DNA of 18,526 nt, from contig JAEZAF010000157.1 of assembly GCA_023430545.1 (NCBI GenBank), positions 1-18,526 on the forward strand. Reading direction: 5' to 3'. The notes below the pieces were generated by a model. It made no database searches, was not told where the DNA came from, and saw only the letters and a list, made by a program, of their open reading frames with translations. The DNA comes from Chloroflexota bacterium (GTDB taxonomy: Bacteria; Chloroflexota; Anaerolineae; Aggregatilineales; Phototrophicaceae). Each line of letters opens with the position of its first letter. Position 1 is the first letter of the stretch. This document shows, piece after piece, positions 1 through 6,519 of this stretch. The position numbers and the translations under genes are program-made.

Positions 1-60
1 CGTAGGGTAAGCGAGGTATAAGCGTCAGCTTTGCATCATGCAGACGTTAGACAGGTTGTC

Positions 61-75
61 ATACACTGAGTGTAT
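61..75. promoter_or_regulatory. 15-bp palindrome upstream of the first gene
   Basis: The sequence ATACACT-G-AGTGTAT is a perfect inverted repeat with 7-bp arms and a one-base centre, 68 bp before the first start codon. Palindromes of this size upstream of a gene are often operators. No convincing -35/-10 pair was found around it, so its role is inferred only. The remainder of bases 1-143 shows no other gene that I can support. Confidence 0.3.
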
Positions 76-143
76 ATCGTGGGTGGAGTCCGCCGGTGTG
101 CCTCTACCCACAGATGATCTGACTAAACAGGAGCCTCAGCCGA

Positions 144-1328
144 ATGAGCCGTATGCGTACCCTTGTGTTTATTGTTCTATCCCTCATATCCGCCCTGCTG
201 CTGACGATCAGCGTCGTATCCGCGCAGGAAGCGGATCGCTGGTCCGCGTGGCTGTATGATCAGGAACAGGGCACATTTAACGAAGTCTCCCCGACTGGAG
301 AGACGCTTCAGCAGATTGATGTACCGCGCAGCAGCGGCTATGACTGGTACAGTTTTTATGCCGCAGCCTCACCGGATGGTCAGGCGGTAGCCTATGGCGA
401 AGCCGCCGCAAGCGATACGGGCGGTCTGACCGGCCAGATGCTGGTCTATGATGTCAACGAAGATCGGATGCTGGTAACGTATCCGCTGACGCCATCGCCT
501 GAAGTTTTAACCACTGATACGGAGCTGTTCAACGCGGCAACACAGAGCCTGACGTTTGACGACAGCGGCGACCGTGTGGCTTTTGGCTATGCCTATCGCT
601 TTGACCCCGCCGACACGAATCGCTATCAGTGGCAGATCGTGGTGCTGGATATATCACAGCCTGCACCCGCACCGTCCTATACGCTGCGCTCGGAAGATGC
701 GTCCGCCGCACTGGGGACTCAGGCAGACGCCCTGTATTACATCACGAATCTTCAGTTCAGCGGGTCGGTCGTGCAGTTTACGCTGCTGCCGGTATTCGTC
801 CATCAGAACCTCAGCCCGGTGACGGCACACTGGAACACCCAGACTGGCGGGCTGGAAGTCCTCGATGTAGAGCCGATTACGGCAGTGAATGATGAAGTCG
901 AGGGCATGCGGCTTTCCCTGATCCCTGCATCTGACGCAGGCAGCGGCATGGGCGGCACGATCTATCACGCCGTCGCGCTGATCGACACAGCATCTGGCCA
1001 GGAGACGACACTACTAGAGACATCAGCCGACGGCAGTGTCATGAGCGCGAAGTTCGTCCAGAATGCCGAGCGTGTCGCCGCCTTCGCCATTGAGGATGCT
1101 TCAGGTGTGATCGAGCTGGTGATCCTCGATCTCGAAGGCAATATTGTGCGGTCGTTCGGCGACATGGCCTACAGCGAGCTTTGGGGCACACCGGACGGCT
1201 TCCTGTACCGTGACGCCGATACCCAAAGCCTGATCTCGGTCAATCTGCGGGAAGGCGGCGAGCGCACTACGCTCCATGACGCGATGAACACGATCTATTC
1301 GATCATCGTCGTGCCATCGGAGGGGTAA
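144..1328 (+). CDS. Secreted beta-propeller-like protein, function unknown
   Basis: This 394-residue protein begins with an export signal: basic MSRMR, a hydrophobic stretch to about residue 24, and a probable signal peptidase I site VSA-QE after residue 27. The mature part is rich in short strand-turn-strand units such as SPDGQAVAYG, DDSGDRVAFGY and LDLEGNIVRSFG. These resemble the blade motifs of TolB/WD40-like beta-propellers. No catalytic motif, membrane anchor or lipobox is visible, so the protein is probably released outside the membrane or into the envelope space. The start is supported by AGGAG at 129-133, ten bases ahead of the ATG. It converges on tatC, but nothing in it marks it as a Tat substrate because the signal has no twin arginine. 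The propeller call rests on pattern resemblance; the export call is firmer. Confidence 0.7.
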   Translation: MSRMRTLVFIVLSLISALLLTISVVSAQEADRWSAWLYDQEQGTFNEVSPTGETLQQIDVPRSSGYDWYSFYAAASPDGQAVAYGEAAASDTGGLTGQMLVYDVNEDRMLVTYPLTPSPEVLTTDTELFNAATQSLTFDDSGDRVAFGYAYRFDPADTNRYQWQIVVLDISQPAPAPSYTLRSEDASAALGTQADALYYITNLQFSGSVVQFTLLPVFVHQNLSPVTAHWNTQTGGLEVLDVEPITAVNDEVEGMRLSLIPASDAGSGMGGTIYHAVALIDTASGQETTLLETSADGSVMSAKFVQNAERVAAFAIEDASGVIELVILDLEGNIVRSFGDMAYSELWGTPDGFLYRDADTQSLISVNLREGGERTTLHDAMNTIYSIIVVPSEG

Positions 1329-1342
1329 GCGTTATAAAGGTG

Positions 1343-1360
1343 GGCCGGGTTCTTCCGGCC
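1343..1360 (+). terminator. Weak hairpin after the secreted protein gene
   Basis: GGCCGG and CCGGCC form a perfect 6-bp stem around a six-base loop, about 15 bases after the stop codon and between convergent genes. There is no T-run on either side, so intrinsic termination is not assured. Confidence 0.35.
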
Positions 1361-1433
1361 TCATGCGTACCAGGTTGAGGGATTTTGCGGCGGAAAACAG
1401 GTTGTGGGGTGGTTAGATTCCCCTTCCCTCGGC

Positions 1434-2246
1434 TTAAGGCGTGTTGACCTGTCCGGCGCGGTTGAAGCGACGTGTGCCGACGGCTGCCAGCAGGATACTG
1501 ATCAGGTACAGCACCAGCAGCGGGGCAATCACCAGAAACATGTTGACCGGATCGACCGTCGGTGTGATCAGCGCGGCGGCCACCGAAGATCCGACCACCG
1601 CCAGCCGCCACTGCTTTGCCAGCCCTCGCGCTGTCACCAGCCCGATGATCGACAGTGTGAAGAAGATCAGCGGCGTCTGGAAGGCAACGCCCATCCAGAA
1701 CAGCAGCGAGGTCACAAAGCCGAGATAGGAGTCAGCGGTCCAGTCTGCCTTGAAGATATCGGTCTGAAAATTCGCCAGAAAGCCCAGCGCGGGGGGGATA
1801 AGCACGGCCCACGCGAACCACACACCGATCAGAAACAGGACGGTGATGGCCGGAATCGAACCCAGAATCATGCGGCGTTCGCGCCTGGTCAGGCCCGGGA
1901 TGATGAACATCAGCATCTGATAGGTGATGACGGGGATGGCGATAATCCCCCCCAAAAGCAGGGACACCCGCAGGAAGGAGATCAGCCCTTCGGTCGGTGT
2001 CAGTGTCTGGAGGTTACACTCCGTTGCGACATCGCAGAACGGCCCCAGCAGAAAACGAAAGGCAGGATCCGTGATGACGAAGCCGATGACCACGCCGATC
2101 AGCAGCGCCAGCACCGCCTTCGTGATGCGGCTGCGCAGTTCCAGCAGATGGTCGAGCAGCGACATGCGCAGCTCATGGCCTTCCTGTGGTTCGAGTTCGT
2201 CAGGGGGTACAGGCGCAGGGGATTGTGTGGGAGTGCGTGTCGCCAT
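1434..2246 (-). CDS. tatC: Twin-arginine translocase subunit TatC
   Basis: TatC is the polytopic inner-membrane receptor that binds twin-arginine signal peptides and recruits TatA/TatB to export folded proteins. The 270-residue protein shows the family landmarks in order: the N-terminal cytoplasmic motif LLDHLLELRSRI (30-41), TPTEG with the conserved Glu86, the loop FIIPGLTRRERR (115-125), and the last helices around TPTVDPVNMFLVIAPLLVLYLI. Six hydrophobic segments fit the usual topology. At the family motif usually read as FEVPV/FELPV, this protein has FQTPL, so Gln190 occupies the position of Glu170 in the E. coli protein (alignment by eye). The ATG lies 8 bp after the tatB stop. The probable ribosome-binding site AAGGAA is inside the end of tatB, implying co-translation. 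The N-terminal 25 residues are a proline- and acid-rich extension. Confidence 0.96.
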   Translation of the reverse strand: MATRTPTQSPAPVPPDELEPQEGHELRMSLLDHLLELRSRITKAVLALLIGVVIGFVITDPAFRFLLGPFCDVATECNLQTLTPTEGLISFLRVSLLLGGIIAIPVITYQMLMFIIPGLTRRERRMILGSIPAITVLFLIGVWFAWAVLIPPALGFLANFQTDIFKADWTADSYLGFVTSLLFWMGVAFQTPLIFFTLSIIGLVTARGLAKQWRLAVVGSSVAAALITPTVDPVNMFLVIAPLLVLYLISILLAAVGTRRFNRAGQVNTP

Positions 2247-2254
2247 GGATGGCT

Positions 2255-2794
2255 CTATTCCTTACGGCTTGACCATGTGCCAAAAGGCCCGTCAGCAGGT
2301 TTTTCGTCAGAAGTGGGCTGTGTGCGGCCATTGGTTTTACCGCTGGCCGTTGATGTGCCTGTGGAAGCACCCGCCGCGTCATTTGTCGGCTTCTCGACAG
2401 GTGCGGTCAACTGACTGCCAGCGGATCGTACATCGTCACCGAGACCGCGCACCGTGCTGCGGGTCTGCTGGACGGTCTTTTCGATCTCTGTGCCGACCGA
2501 GCGCACTTCATCGACAGCTTCCTTCACCGGGTCGGACAGCGGCTTGAATGCGTTATACGTCATCTTGCGCAGATTACCGCGTGTCGGCAGATCCTTCGGC
2601 ACTTCGATATCGAGGCCGGCTTCGTCGATCTCATTCTGAATCATGCCGACCGCTTCGGTCCACATGCGGCGAAGATGCGCAACCCAGCGGCCCAGTACAT
2701 ACATCCACTGGATCATCCGCTTCGGCCCCGCAACAATCAGGGCGATCAGGATAATCAGAACCAGTTCAACTTCACCAACCCCGAAGATATTCAT
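2255..2794 (-). CDS. tatB: Sec-independent translocase subunit, TatB-like
   Basis: A TatA/TatB-family protein of 179 residues has a single short hydrophobic helix (about 8-22), the hinge GPKR, an amphipathic helix (WMYVLGRWVAHLRRMWTEAVGMIQNEI region) and a polar, Pro/Thr-rich tail. Three points favour TatB over TatA: Glu8 before the membrane helix (as in E. coli TatB, where TatA has Gln), the GP hinge in place of FG, and a length near 170 residues with a long unstructured tail. TatB works with TatC as the twin-arginine signal receptor. It lies 15 bp after nusB and 8 bp before tatC in one transcription unit. No separate TatA is present in the window, so a pore-forming TatA must be elsewhere or this protein does both jobs. 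Confidence 0.88.
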   Translation of the reverse strand: MNIFGVGEVELVLIILIALIVAGPKRMIQWMYVLGRWVAHLRRMWTEAVGMIQNEIDEAGLDIEVPKDLPTRGNLRKMTYNAFKPLSDPVKEAVDEVRSVGTEIEKTVQQTRSTVRGLGDDVRSAGSQLTAPVEKPTNDAAGASTGTSTASGKTNGRTQPTSDEKPADGPFGTWSSRKE

Positions 2795-2809
2795 GACGCC
2801 CTAGTCCCG

Positions 2810-3451
2810 TTAATCATCCTCAGCCGGTGTGAAATTGTTCGCGCTGGCCGCATTGGTAAGGTCAGCCGTATTTGCATCAGCGGCCTGCCCCGCTCCCGTT
2901 GAGGTGTCATCCTCTTCGGGATAATCAATCAGGTCAGCCAGTGTATCGAGTGTGGCCTTATCATCCGCCAGCGCCCCCAGCACACCGTTGATAAAACGGG
3001 GTGCGCCTTCCGCGCCGAACAGCTTCGCCAGTTCGACCGCTTCGTCGATAGCGACTCCGATGGGTGTGGTCGCGTAAAGGGCGAATTCCAGCGCCGCGAT
3101 GCGCAGGATATTGCGGTCGATGATCGCGATCTGCGATACCGGGAATTCCGGGGCGTAACGGTGCAGGATATCATCCAGAATCAGGCGATACTGCATCACA
3201 CCGTTGACCAGAAAGCGCAGATAGGCGCGGGTCAGGTCGGAGACCGGCTGCTCGAAGCTGCCGACCTGTGCATTCATCACCTCGCCCACCGGATGATGGG
3301 CGCTGTCGATTTCGTAGAGGGCCTGCAATGCCAGCCGCCGCGCATGACTGCGATCGTTGGTGGCTGCACTGTGAGCGATGACCTCTTTGGTCACTTCATC
3401 ACCGGGCTGAAGTTCCGGCAGTTCTAGTTCAGGTAGGTTATCAAAAGCCAT
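2810..3451 (-). CDS. nusB: Transcription antitermination factor NusB
   Basis: NusB binds boxA RNA together with S10 (NusE) and supports antitermination of rRNA operons. The helical NusB fold is recognisable from RSHARRLALQALYEID through ILRIAALEFALY, the signature PIGVAIDEAVELAKLFG and the closing PRFINGVLGAL. The ATG at 3451 (MAFDNLPELEL) gives 213 residues. The frame stays open upstream to a GTG at 3529, which would add 26 residues of non-family character. No strong Shine-Dalgarno sequence decides between them. Extra N-terminal (about 33 residues) and acidic C-terminal (about 40 residues, EEDDTSTGAGQAAD...) extensions flank the core. It is the first gene of the nusB-tatB-tatC unit, with the tatB ATG 15 bp downstream. 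Confidence 0.93.
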   Translation of the reverse strand: MAFDNLPELELPELQPGDEVTKEVIAHSAATNDRSHARRLALQALYEIDSAHHPVGEVMNAQVGSFEQPVSDLTRAYLRFLVNGVMQYRLILDDILHRYAPEFPVSQIAIIDRNILRIAALEFALYATTPIGVAIDEAVELAKLFGAEGAPRFINGVLGALADDKATLDTLADLIDYPEEDDTSTGAGQAADANTADLTNAASANNFTPAEDD

Positions 3452-3619
3452 ATGTTGTGTGAAAAGGGGAACATTGTGAATCATGACAAAAAGCCACTTT
3501 AGCTGCGGGGACGATCTGAAAGTGAACACACCTGCCGTTCACCCATCTATCCCCGCATGGACCAGTGTACTTGAATTTATCCCGTTTTACACGCGGCAAC
3601 ACAGGATTCTTACGCACTC

Positions 3620-3647
3620 ATTATACTCGATTCGGCGCGAATTCGCG
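3620..3647 (-). promoter_or_regulatory. Putative -10 box and 12-bp palindrome upstream of nusB
   Basis: Read on the minus strand, a perfect TATAAT lies at 3620-3625. No good -35 is found at the normal distance. That space is instead taken by the 12-bp palindrome CGCGAATTCGCG (3636-3647). This arrangement would suit an activator- or repressor-controlled promoter for nusB-tatB-tatC, with a leader of roughly 160 bases. The -10 is seen directly; its use is inferred. Confidence 0.35.
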
Positions 3648-3660
3648 TCCACTGCCTGAT

Positions 3661-4689
3661 TTACGGCAGGAATCGTTCGATCCCGGCGGCATCCATTTCC
3701 GCCTGAAGCCAGCGGTTAAAGACGCTTTCCTGCTGGCGCGCGGCATCCTCATCGGCAACGGTGGTCGTGCCAAACTCGATGGTTTGCAGGATGTGATAGC
3801 CGAGCGCGGTCGCAATCGGGCCGGTCAGTTCGCCGGGTTGAAGCTCAAAGGCCGCATCCGCCAGTTCCGGCGTCGTCAGGTTCTCTCGGATGAAAAAGCC
3901 GAGATCGCCGCCGCGTTCGCGGGTGGTCACATCACGGGAAAACTGCAACGCAAGATCCTCGAAGGCCTCGCCATTTTGCAGGCGCTGCATGATCTGCTGT
4001 GCTTCTGCCTCGGTACTGACGAGGATGTGACGGGCATGGACCTGCGTCAGCGTTTCGTTATCTTCCTGACCGGCACGGTCGGCGATCACCTGATCGCGCA
4101 CCCGCAGCGTCAGGATCTGCGAACGGGCAGCCTGACGGTATTCCTCTTCGGTGTAGAGGTTATCCGACATCCACTGCGTCCACGCTTCAGGGCTGCCCGC
4201 CTGCGTGACCATATTCTGAATATCGGCCTCGACCTCCTGATCGCTGACGATGATATTCATCTCGGCGGCGGCCTGTTCGATCACCGCCTGCTCAATCAGG
4301 ATATCGAGCACGGTGCGGGCCAGTGCGCTCTGATCGGCCACTTCTGCCCCCAACTGCTGACTGCGGGCCAGCGCCCGGTCAAATGCCGCCTGCGTGATCC
4401 CGATCCCGTTAACCCGTGCGACCAGCGGCTGCCCGGATTCATCAACCGGCAGCGCATCAGACTCACTGGCCTGCGCGACATCAGGGCTGGTATCGGCGGC
4501 GGTTGCCACCGGATCACTGGCGGCTGTGGTCGGTGCGGAAACGACGGTATTGGCGGGTGCGGCGGGGGTTTCAGTCGTCCCACCGCAGGCGGATAATAAT
4601 GCTGTCACAAGTAACAGGACGAGCACCCGCCCGACCTGCGAAAATTTCAAAACGTGGATCTTTCCCAATGTTCTCTCTGCCCTCTTCAA
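3661..4689 (-). CDS. Lipoprotein parvulin-type peptidyl-prolyl isomerase (PrsA/SurA-like)
   Basis: This 342-residue exported foldase has a basic N-terminus, a hydrophobic core (VLVLLLVTALL) and the lipobox LSAC, with the lipid-modified Cys35. A Thr/Ala/Pro linker follows to about residue 85. A SurA_N-like helical chaperone region (about 88-200) then contains NGIGITQAAFDRAL and repeated EEYRQAARSQI-type helices. A parvulin domain (about 215-305) carries VHARHILVSTEAEA, FEDLALQFSRD, GGDLGFF and GYHILQTIE. Such proteins help secreted proteins fold at the outer face of the membrane. The start codon is TTG at 4689. It is chosen because AAGGAG at 4700-4705 sits ten bases ahead; a second TTG at 4650 would give a shorter signal sequence. 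Its neighbours, rhomboid and Tat, also act at the membrane. Confidence 0.92.
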   Translation of the reverse strand: MKRAERTLGKIHVLKFSQVGRVLVLLLVTALLSACGGTTETPAAPANTVVSAPTTAASDPVATAADTSPDVAQASESDALPVDESGQPLVARVNGIGITQAAFDRALARSQQLGAEVADQSALARTVLDILIEQAVIEQAAAEMNIIVSDQEVEADIQNMVTQAGSPEAWTQWMSDNLYTEEEYRQAARSQILTLRVRDQVIADRAGQEDNETLTQVHARHILVSTEAEAQQIMQRLQNGEAFEDLALQFSRDVTTRERGGDLGFFIRENLTTPELADAAFELQPGELTGPIATALGYHILQTIEFGTTTVADEDAARQQESVFNRWLQAEMDAAGIERFLP

Positions 4690-4699
4690 CAGCGAAAAT

Positions 4700-4705
4700 C
4701 TCCTT
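4700..4705 (-). promoter_or_regulatory. Shine-Dalgarno site that fixes a TTG start
   Basis: On the minus strand this reads AAGGAG, ten bases ahead of the TTG at 4689. It is the reason for choosing the longer form of the parvulin lipoprotein over the TTG at 4650, which has only a weak GGGAAAG upstream. Confidence 0.55.
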
Positions 4706-4755
4706 GCTGTCCCTGTTATTGATTATGGGTCCCGACCGTCTGACAGGGCCTTACC

Positions 4756-4779
4756 ATGCCTGCACAGTCAGGCAGGCAT
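4756..4779 (-). terminator. 8-bp hairpin between the rhomboid and parvulin genes
   Basis: ATGCCTGC and GCAGGCAT pair perfectly around an eight-base loop, about 40 bases past the rhomboid stop codon. No T-run follows on the minus strand. It could be a pause, a Rho-linked terminator or an RNA-stability element; it separates the tetR-rhomboid unit from the parvulin gene. Confidence 0.35.
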
Positions 4780-4816
4780 TATCCTCTCAGACGCCGATAC
4801 TGGCAAGCGCGGACTG

Positions 4817-5659
4817 CTACTGCACCATGATCGTCGCGATAATCAGCAGCGCCAGCAAACCGGCAACATACAGCGGAAGCACGGTCGCACGACGTGACAG
4901 CGGGTTGATATCTTCGGCCTGGAATTCCCCGGGATGCTGCGGATGCGCACGCAGGATCAGCTCCGGCCCGAGGAACCACACCAGAATCAGACCGCCGAGG
5001 AATCCCCCCAGATGCGCCCAGTTATCGATGTTGATACCACTGGGGCTAACCGCGCTCAGAATGCCGATGCCGAAGTTCATCGCGGCGAAGATCAGCATGG
5101 TGCGGAGCTGTGCCTGTCCACGTGCACCCAACAGACGGCGGTGCTGGTAGATGAAGACAATCTCCGCGCCAAAAATGGCGAACACCGCGCCGGACGCGCC
5201 CACGGAAAATACATTCGGGCCATTGAAGACCACACTCAGCACTGAACCAGACAGACCGCCCAGCAAATAGATCAGGAAGAAGCGGGCATGGCCGAACATC
5301 CGCTCCACCGATGCACCGACCACATACAGCGAATACATGTTGGCGATGACATGCACCAGACTGGCATGCAGGAACATCGAGAACAGCAGGCGCTGATATT
5401 CGCGGTCGAGCAGTACGGAGACCTGATTGTTAACACCGTTGAGCAGCAGAGAGCGGTCAAGCTGTGGTGAGAGCATACCGGCGGCGAAGATCAGGATATT
5501 GAGGGCAATCAGCACCAGCGTGATGATCGGCTGCACATAGGGGATGCGCAGCGAAATGCGCTGGCGCTGTTCCTGCGGTTCTGGTGACTCTGATGGTGGT
5601 TCTGGCTTGCGTTCTAGCGGATGGACACTGCGCTTATCGCGTGGAGGTTCACTTAACAT
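4817..5659 (-). CDS. Rhomboid family intramembrane serine protease
   Basis: Rhomboids cut transmembrane segments inside the bilayer with a Ser-His dyad. The 280-residue protein has a 40-residue polar, proline-rich cytoplasmic head, then about six to seven hydrophobic helices. The signature elements are present: FLHASLVHVIANM (His98, His103, Asn107 for the oxyanion site), GASGA with nucleophile Ser156, and NWAHLGGFLGG with catalytic His216. All catalytic residues are intact, so it is predicted active. The first helix (PYVQPIITLVLIALNILIF) and the ERMFGHARFFLIYLLGG loop are also typical. Its ATG overlaps the end of the upstream TetR gene by seven bases (ATGTTAA), so the two are almost certainly translated from one message. 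The substrate cannot be read from the sequence; TatB-like and lipoprotein genes lie downstream on the same strand. Confidence 0.94.
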   Translation of the reverse strand: MLSEPPRDKRSVHPLERKPEPPSESPEPQEQRQRISLRIPYVQPIITLVLIALNILIFAAGMLSPQLDRSLLLNGVNNQVSVLLDREYQRLLFSMFLHASLVHVIANMYSLYVVGASVERMFGHARFFLIYLLGGLSGSVLSVVFNGPNVFSVGASGAVFAIFGAEIVFIYQHRRLLGARGQAQLRTMLIFAAMNFGIGILSAVSPSGINIDNWAHLGGFLGGLILVWFLGPELILRAHPQHPGEFQAEDINPLSRRATVLPLYVAGLLALLIIATIMVQ

Positions 5660-6375
5660 GTGCTGACTTTCGATTTCTGATGAGCAGGCGATTGTAGAGG
5701 ACGGACAGCGGATTCAACAGGACGAGTCGCACTGGGGACGGGGCTGCTGTAGTCCTTTTCCTTGTCCGAGACCAGTGAGTGCAGGCTGGCGGGGAAGCCC
5801 ATGCTGGCGGCGGACATCTGAGCCATCCAGCGGGCAAGCTGTTCTACCGAGCAGGGCTGATCACTCTCCAGCCACCACATGATAGACCCAATGGCCGCGC
5901 ATGACACATAACTCAGGCGCAGATCCAGCGGAGGTTTATCCGGCTCGTCTTCTTCATTGTGCATGGCGACCAGAAAGCGGAAACGCCGTTCGGTATTGGC
6001 GCGGAAATGCTGCACGGCGACCGGATCTCCCAGACCACCCAGCATCACACGGTAAAAATCCCCGAAGCGGCGGACATGCTCCAGCAGCCGCATCAGACCC
6101 ACCGGCACATCGTCGGGCATCGGGCCGAGTTCCTCGCTGCCGTCATCGTTCTTCGGCATCAGATCCGACAGGCTGCTCATGTACTGGCTCAACAGGTCGT
6201 ACTTGTCGAGGTAATGGCGGTAAAAGGTCGAGCGGTTGACCTTCGCCCGTTCGGTGATGTCGCGCACGGTGATGGCCGAAAAGCCCTTTTCGACGGTCAG
6301 GCTGATCATGGCATCTTCGATCAGTTTGCGCGTGCGCTGTACCCGTAAATCATCTTTTGCATTCGAGTTCTGCAC
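5653..6375 (-). CDS. TetR/AcrR family transcriptional regulator
   Basis: The protein of about 240 residues has an N-terminal TetR helix-turn-helix: KLIEDAMISLTVEKGFSAITVRDITERAKVNRSTFYRHY, followed by DKYDLL. The C-terminal ligand region ends in a WWLESDQPCSVEQLARWMAQMS helix, reminiscent of the TetR_C_8-like group (from memory). A polar tail of about 40 residues, without family character, reaches the stop. The start is taken as GTG at 6375 because AGGAGG at 6384-6389 is eight bases ahead; a TTG at 6378 is only five bases from it. The gene overlaps the rhomboid start by seven bases and is divergent from an FAD oxidase. A near-palindrome lies 15 bases upstream of its start. Repression of itself and of the oxidase is inferred. 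Confidence 0.9.
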   Translation of the reverse strand: MQNSNAKDDLRVQRTRKLIEDAMISLTVEKGFSAITVRDITERAKVNRSTFYRHYLDKYDLLSQYMSSLSDLMPKNDDGSEELGPMPDDVPVGLMRLLEHVRRFGDFYRVMLGGLGDPVAVQHFRANTERRFRFLVAMHNEEDEPDKPPLDLRLSYVSCAAIGSIMWWLESDQPCSVEQLARWMAQMSAASMGFPASLHSLVSDKEKDYSSPVPSATRPVESAVRPLQSPAHQKSKVSTC

Positions 6376-6390
6376 CAATTCTGCCTCCTG

Positions 6391-6406
6391 TGTCGCATAT
6401 GCAACA
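6391..6406. promoter_or_regulatory. Candidate TetR operator, near-perfect 16-bp palindrome
   Basis: TGTCGCATATGCAACA is self-complementary except for one position pair (TGTYGCATATGCRACA). It sits just upstream of the AGGAGG site of the divergent TetR gene. A related half site, TGCTGCATAT, occurs at 6484-6493, before the FAD oxidase start. The placement between divergent regulator and target is typical of TetR operators; binding is inferred. Confidence 0.5.
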
Positions 6407-6425
6407 GAACGCGTGTTCCTGTTGG

Positions 6426-6454
6426 TTGACGGTGTTTTTCTTCAGTCTTATTGT
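6426..6454 (+). promoter_or_regulatory. Putative sigma70-type promoter of the FAD oxidase
   Basis: TTGACG (6426-6431) and TATTGT (6449-6454) are separated by exactly 17 bases, matching five and four of six consensus positions. Transcription would start near 6461, giving a leader of about 60 bases to the ATG at 6520. Confidence 0.45.
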
Positions 6455-6519
6455 GTGGATGCGCTTGTAAATACGCAACACACTGCTGCATATCTCTATA
6501 CAGATGAGGGACTCACATC

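Noticed and set aside
38..259. Small plus-strand frame at the left edge
   Set aside because: It overlaps the secreted protein gene in another frame, has no convincing ribosome site or motif, and its second half is the shadow of the signal-peptide region.
1404..2414. Long plus-strand open frame of about 336 codons opposite tatC
   Set aside because: It is antisense to an unmistakable tatC. The product is low-complexity, rich in Gln, Arg, Asp and His, with no family resemblance, which is typical of a GC-rich antisense frame.
3565..4596. Plus-strand open frame of about 343 codons opposite the parvulin gene
   Set aside because: Antisense to a clear lipoprotein isomerase. The composition (many Arg, Gly, Leu, His) and the absence of any motif mark it as a shadow.
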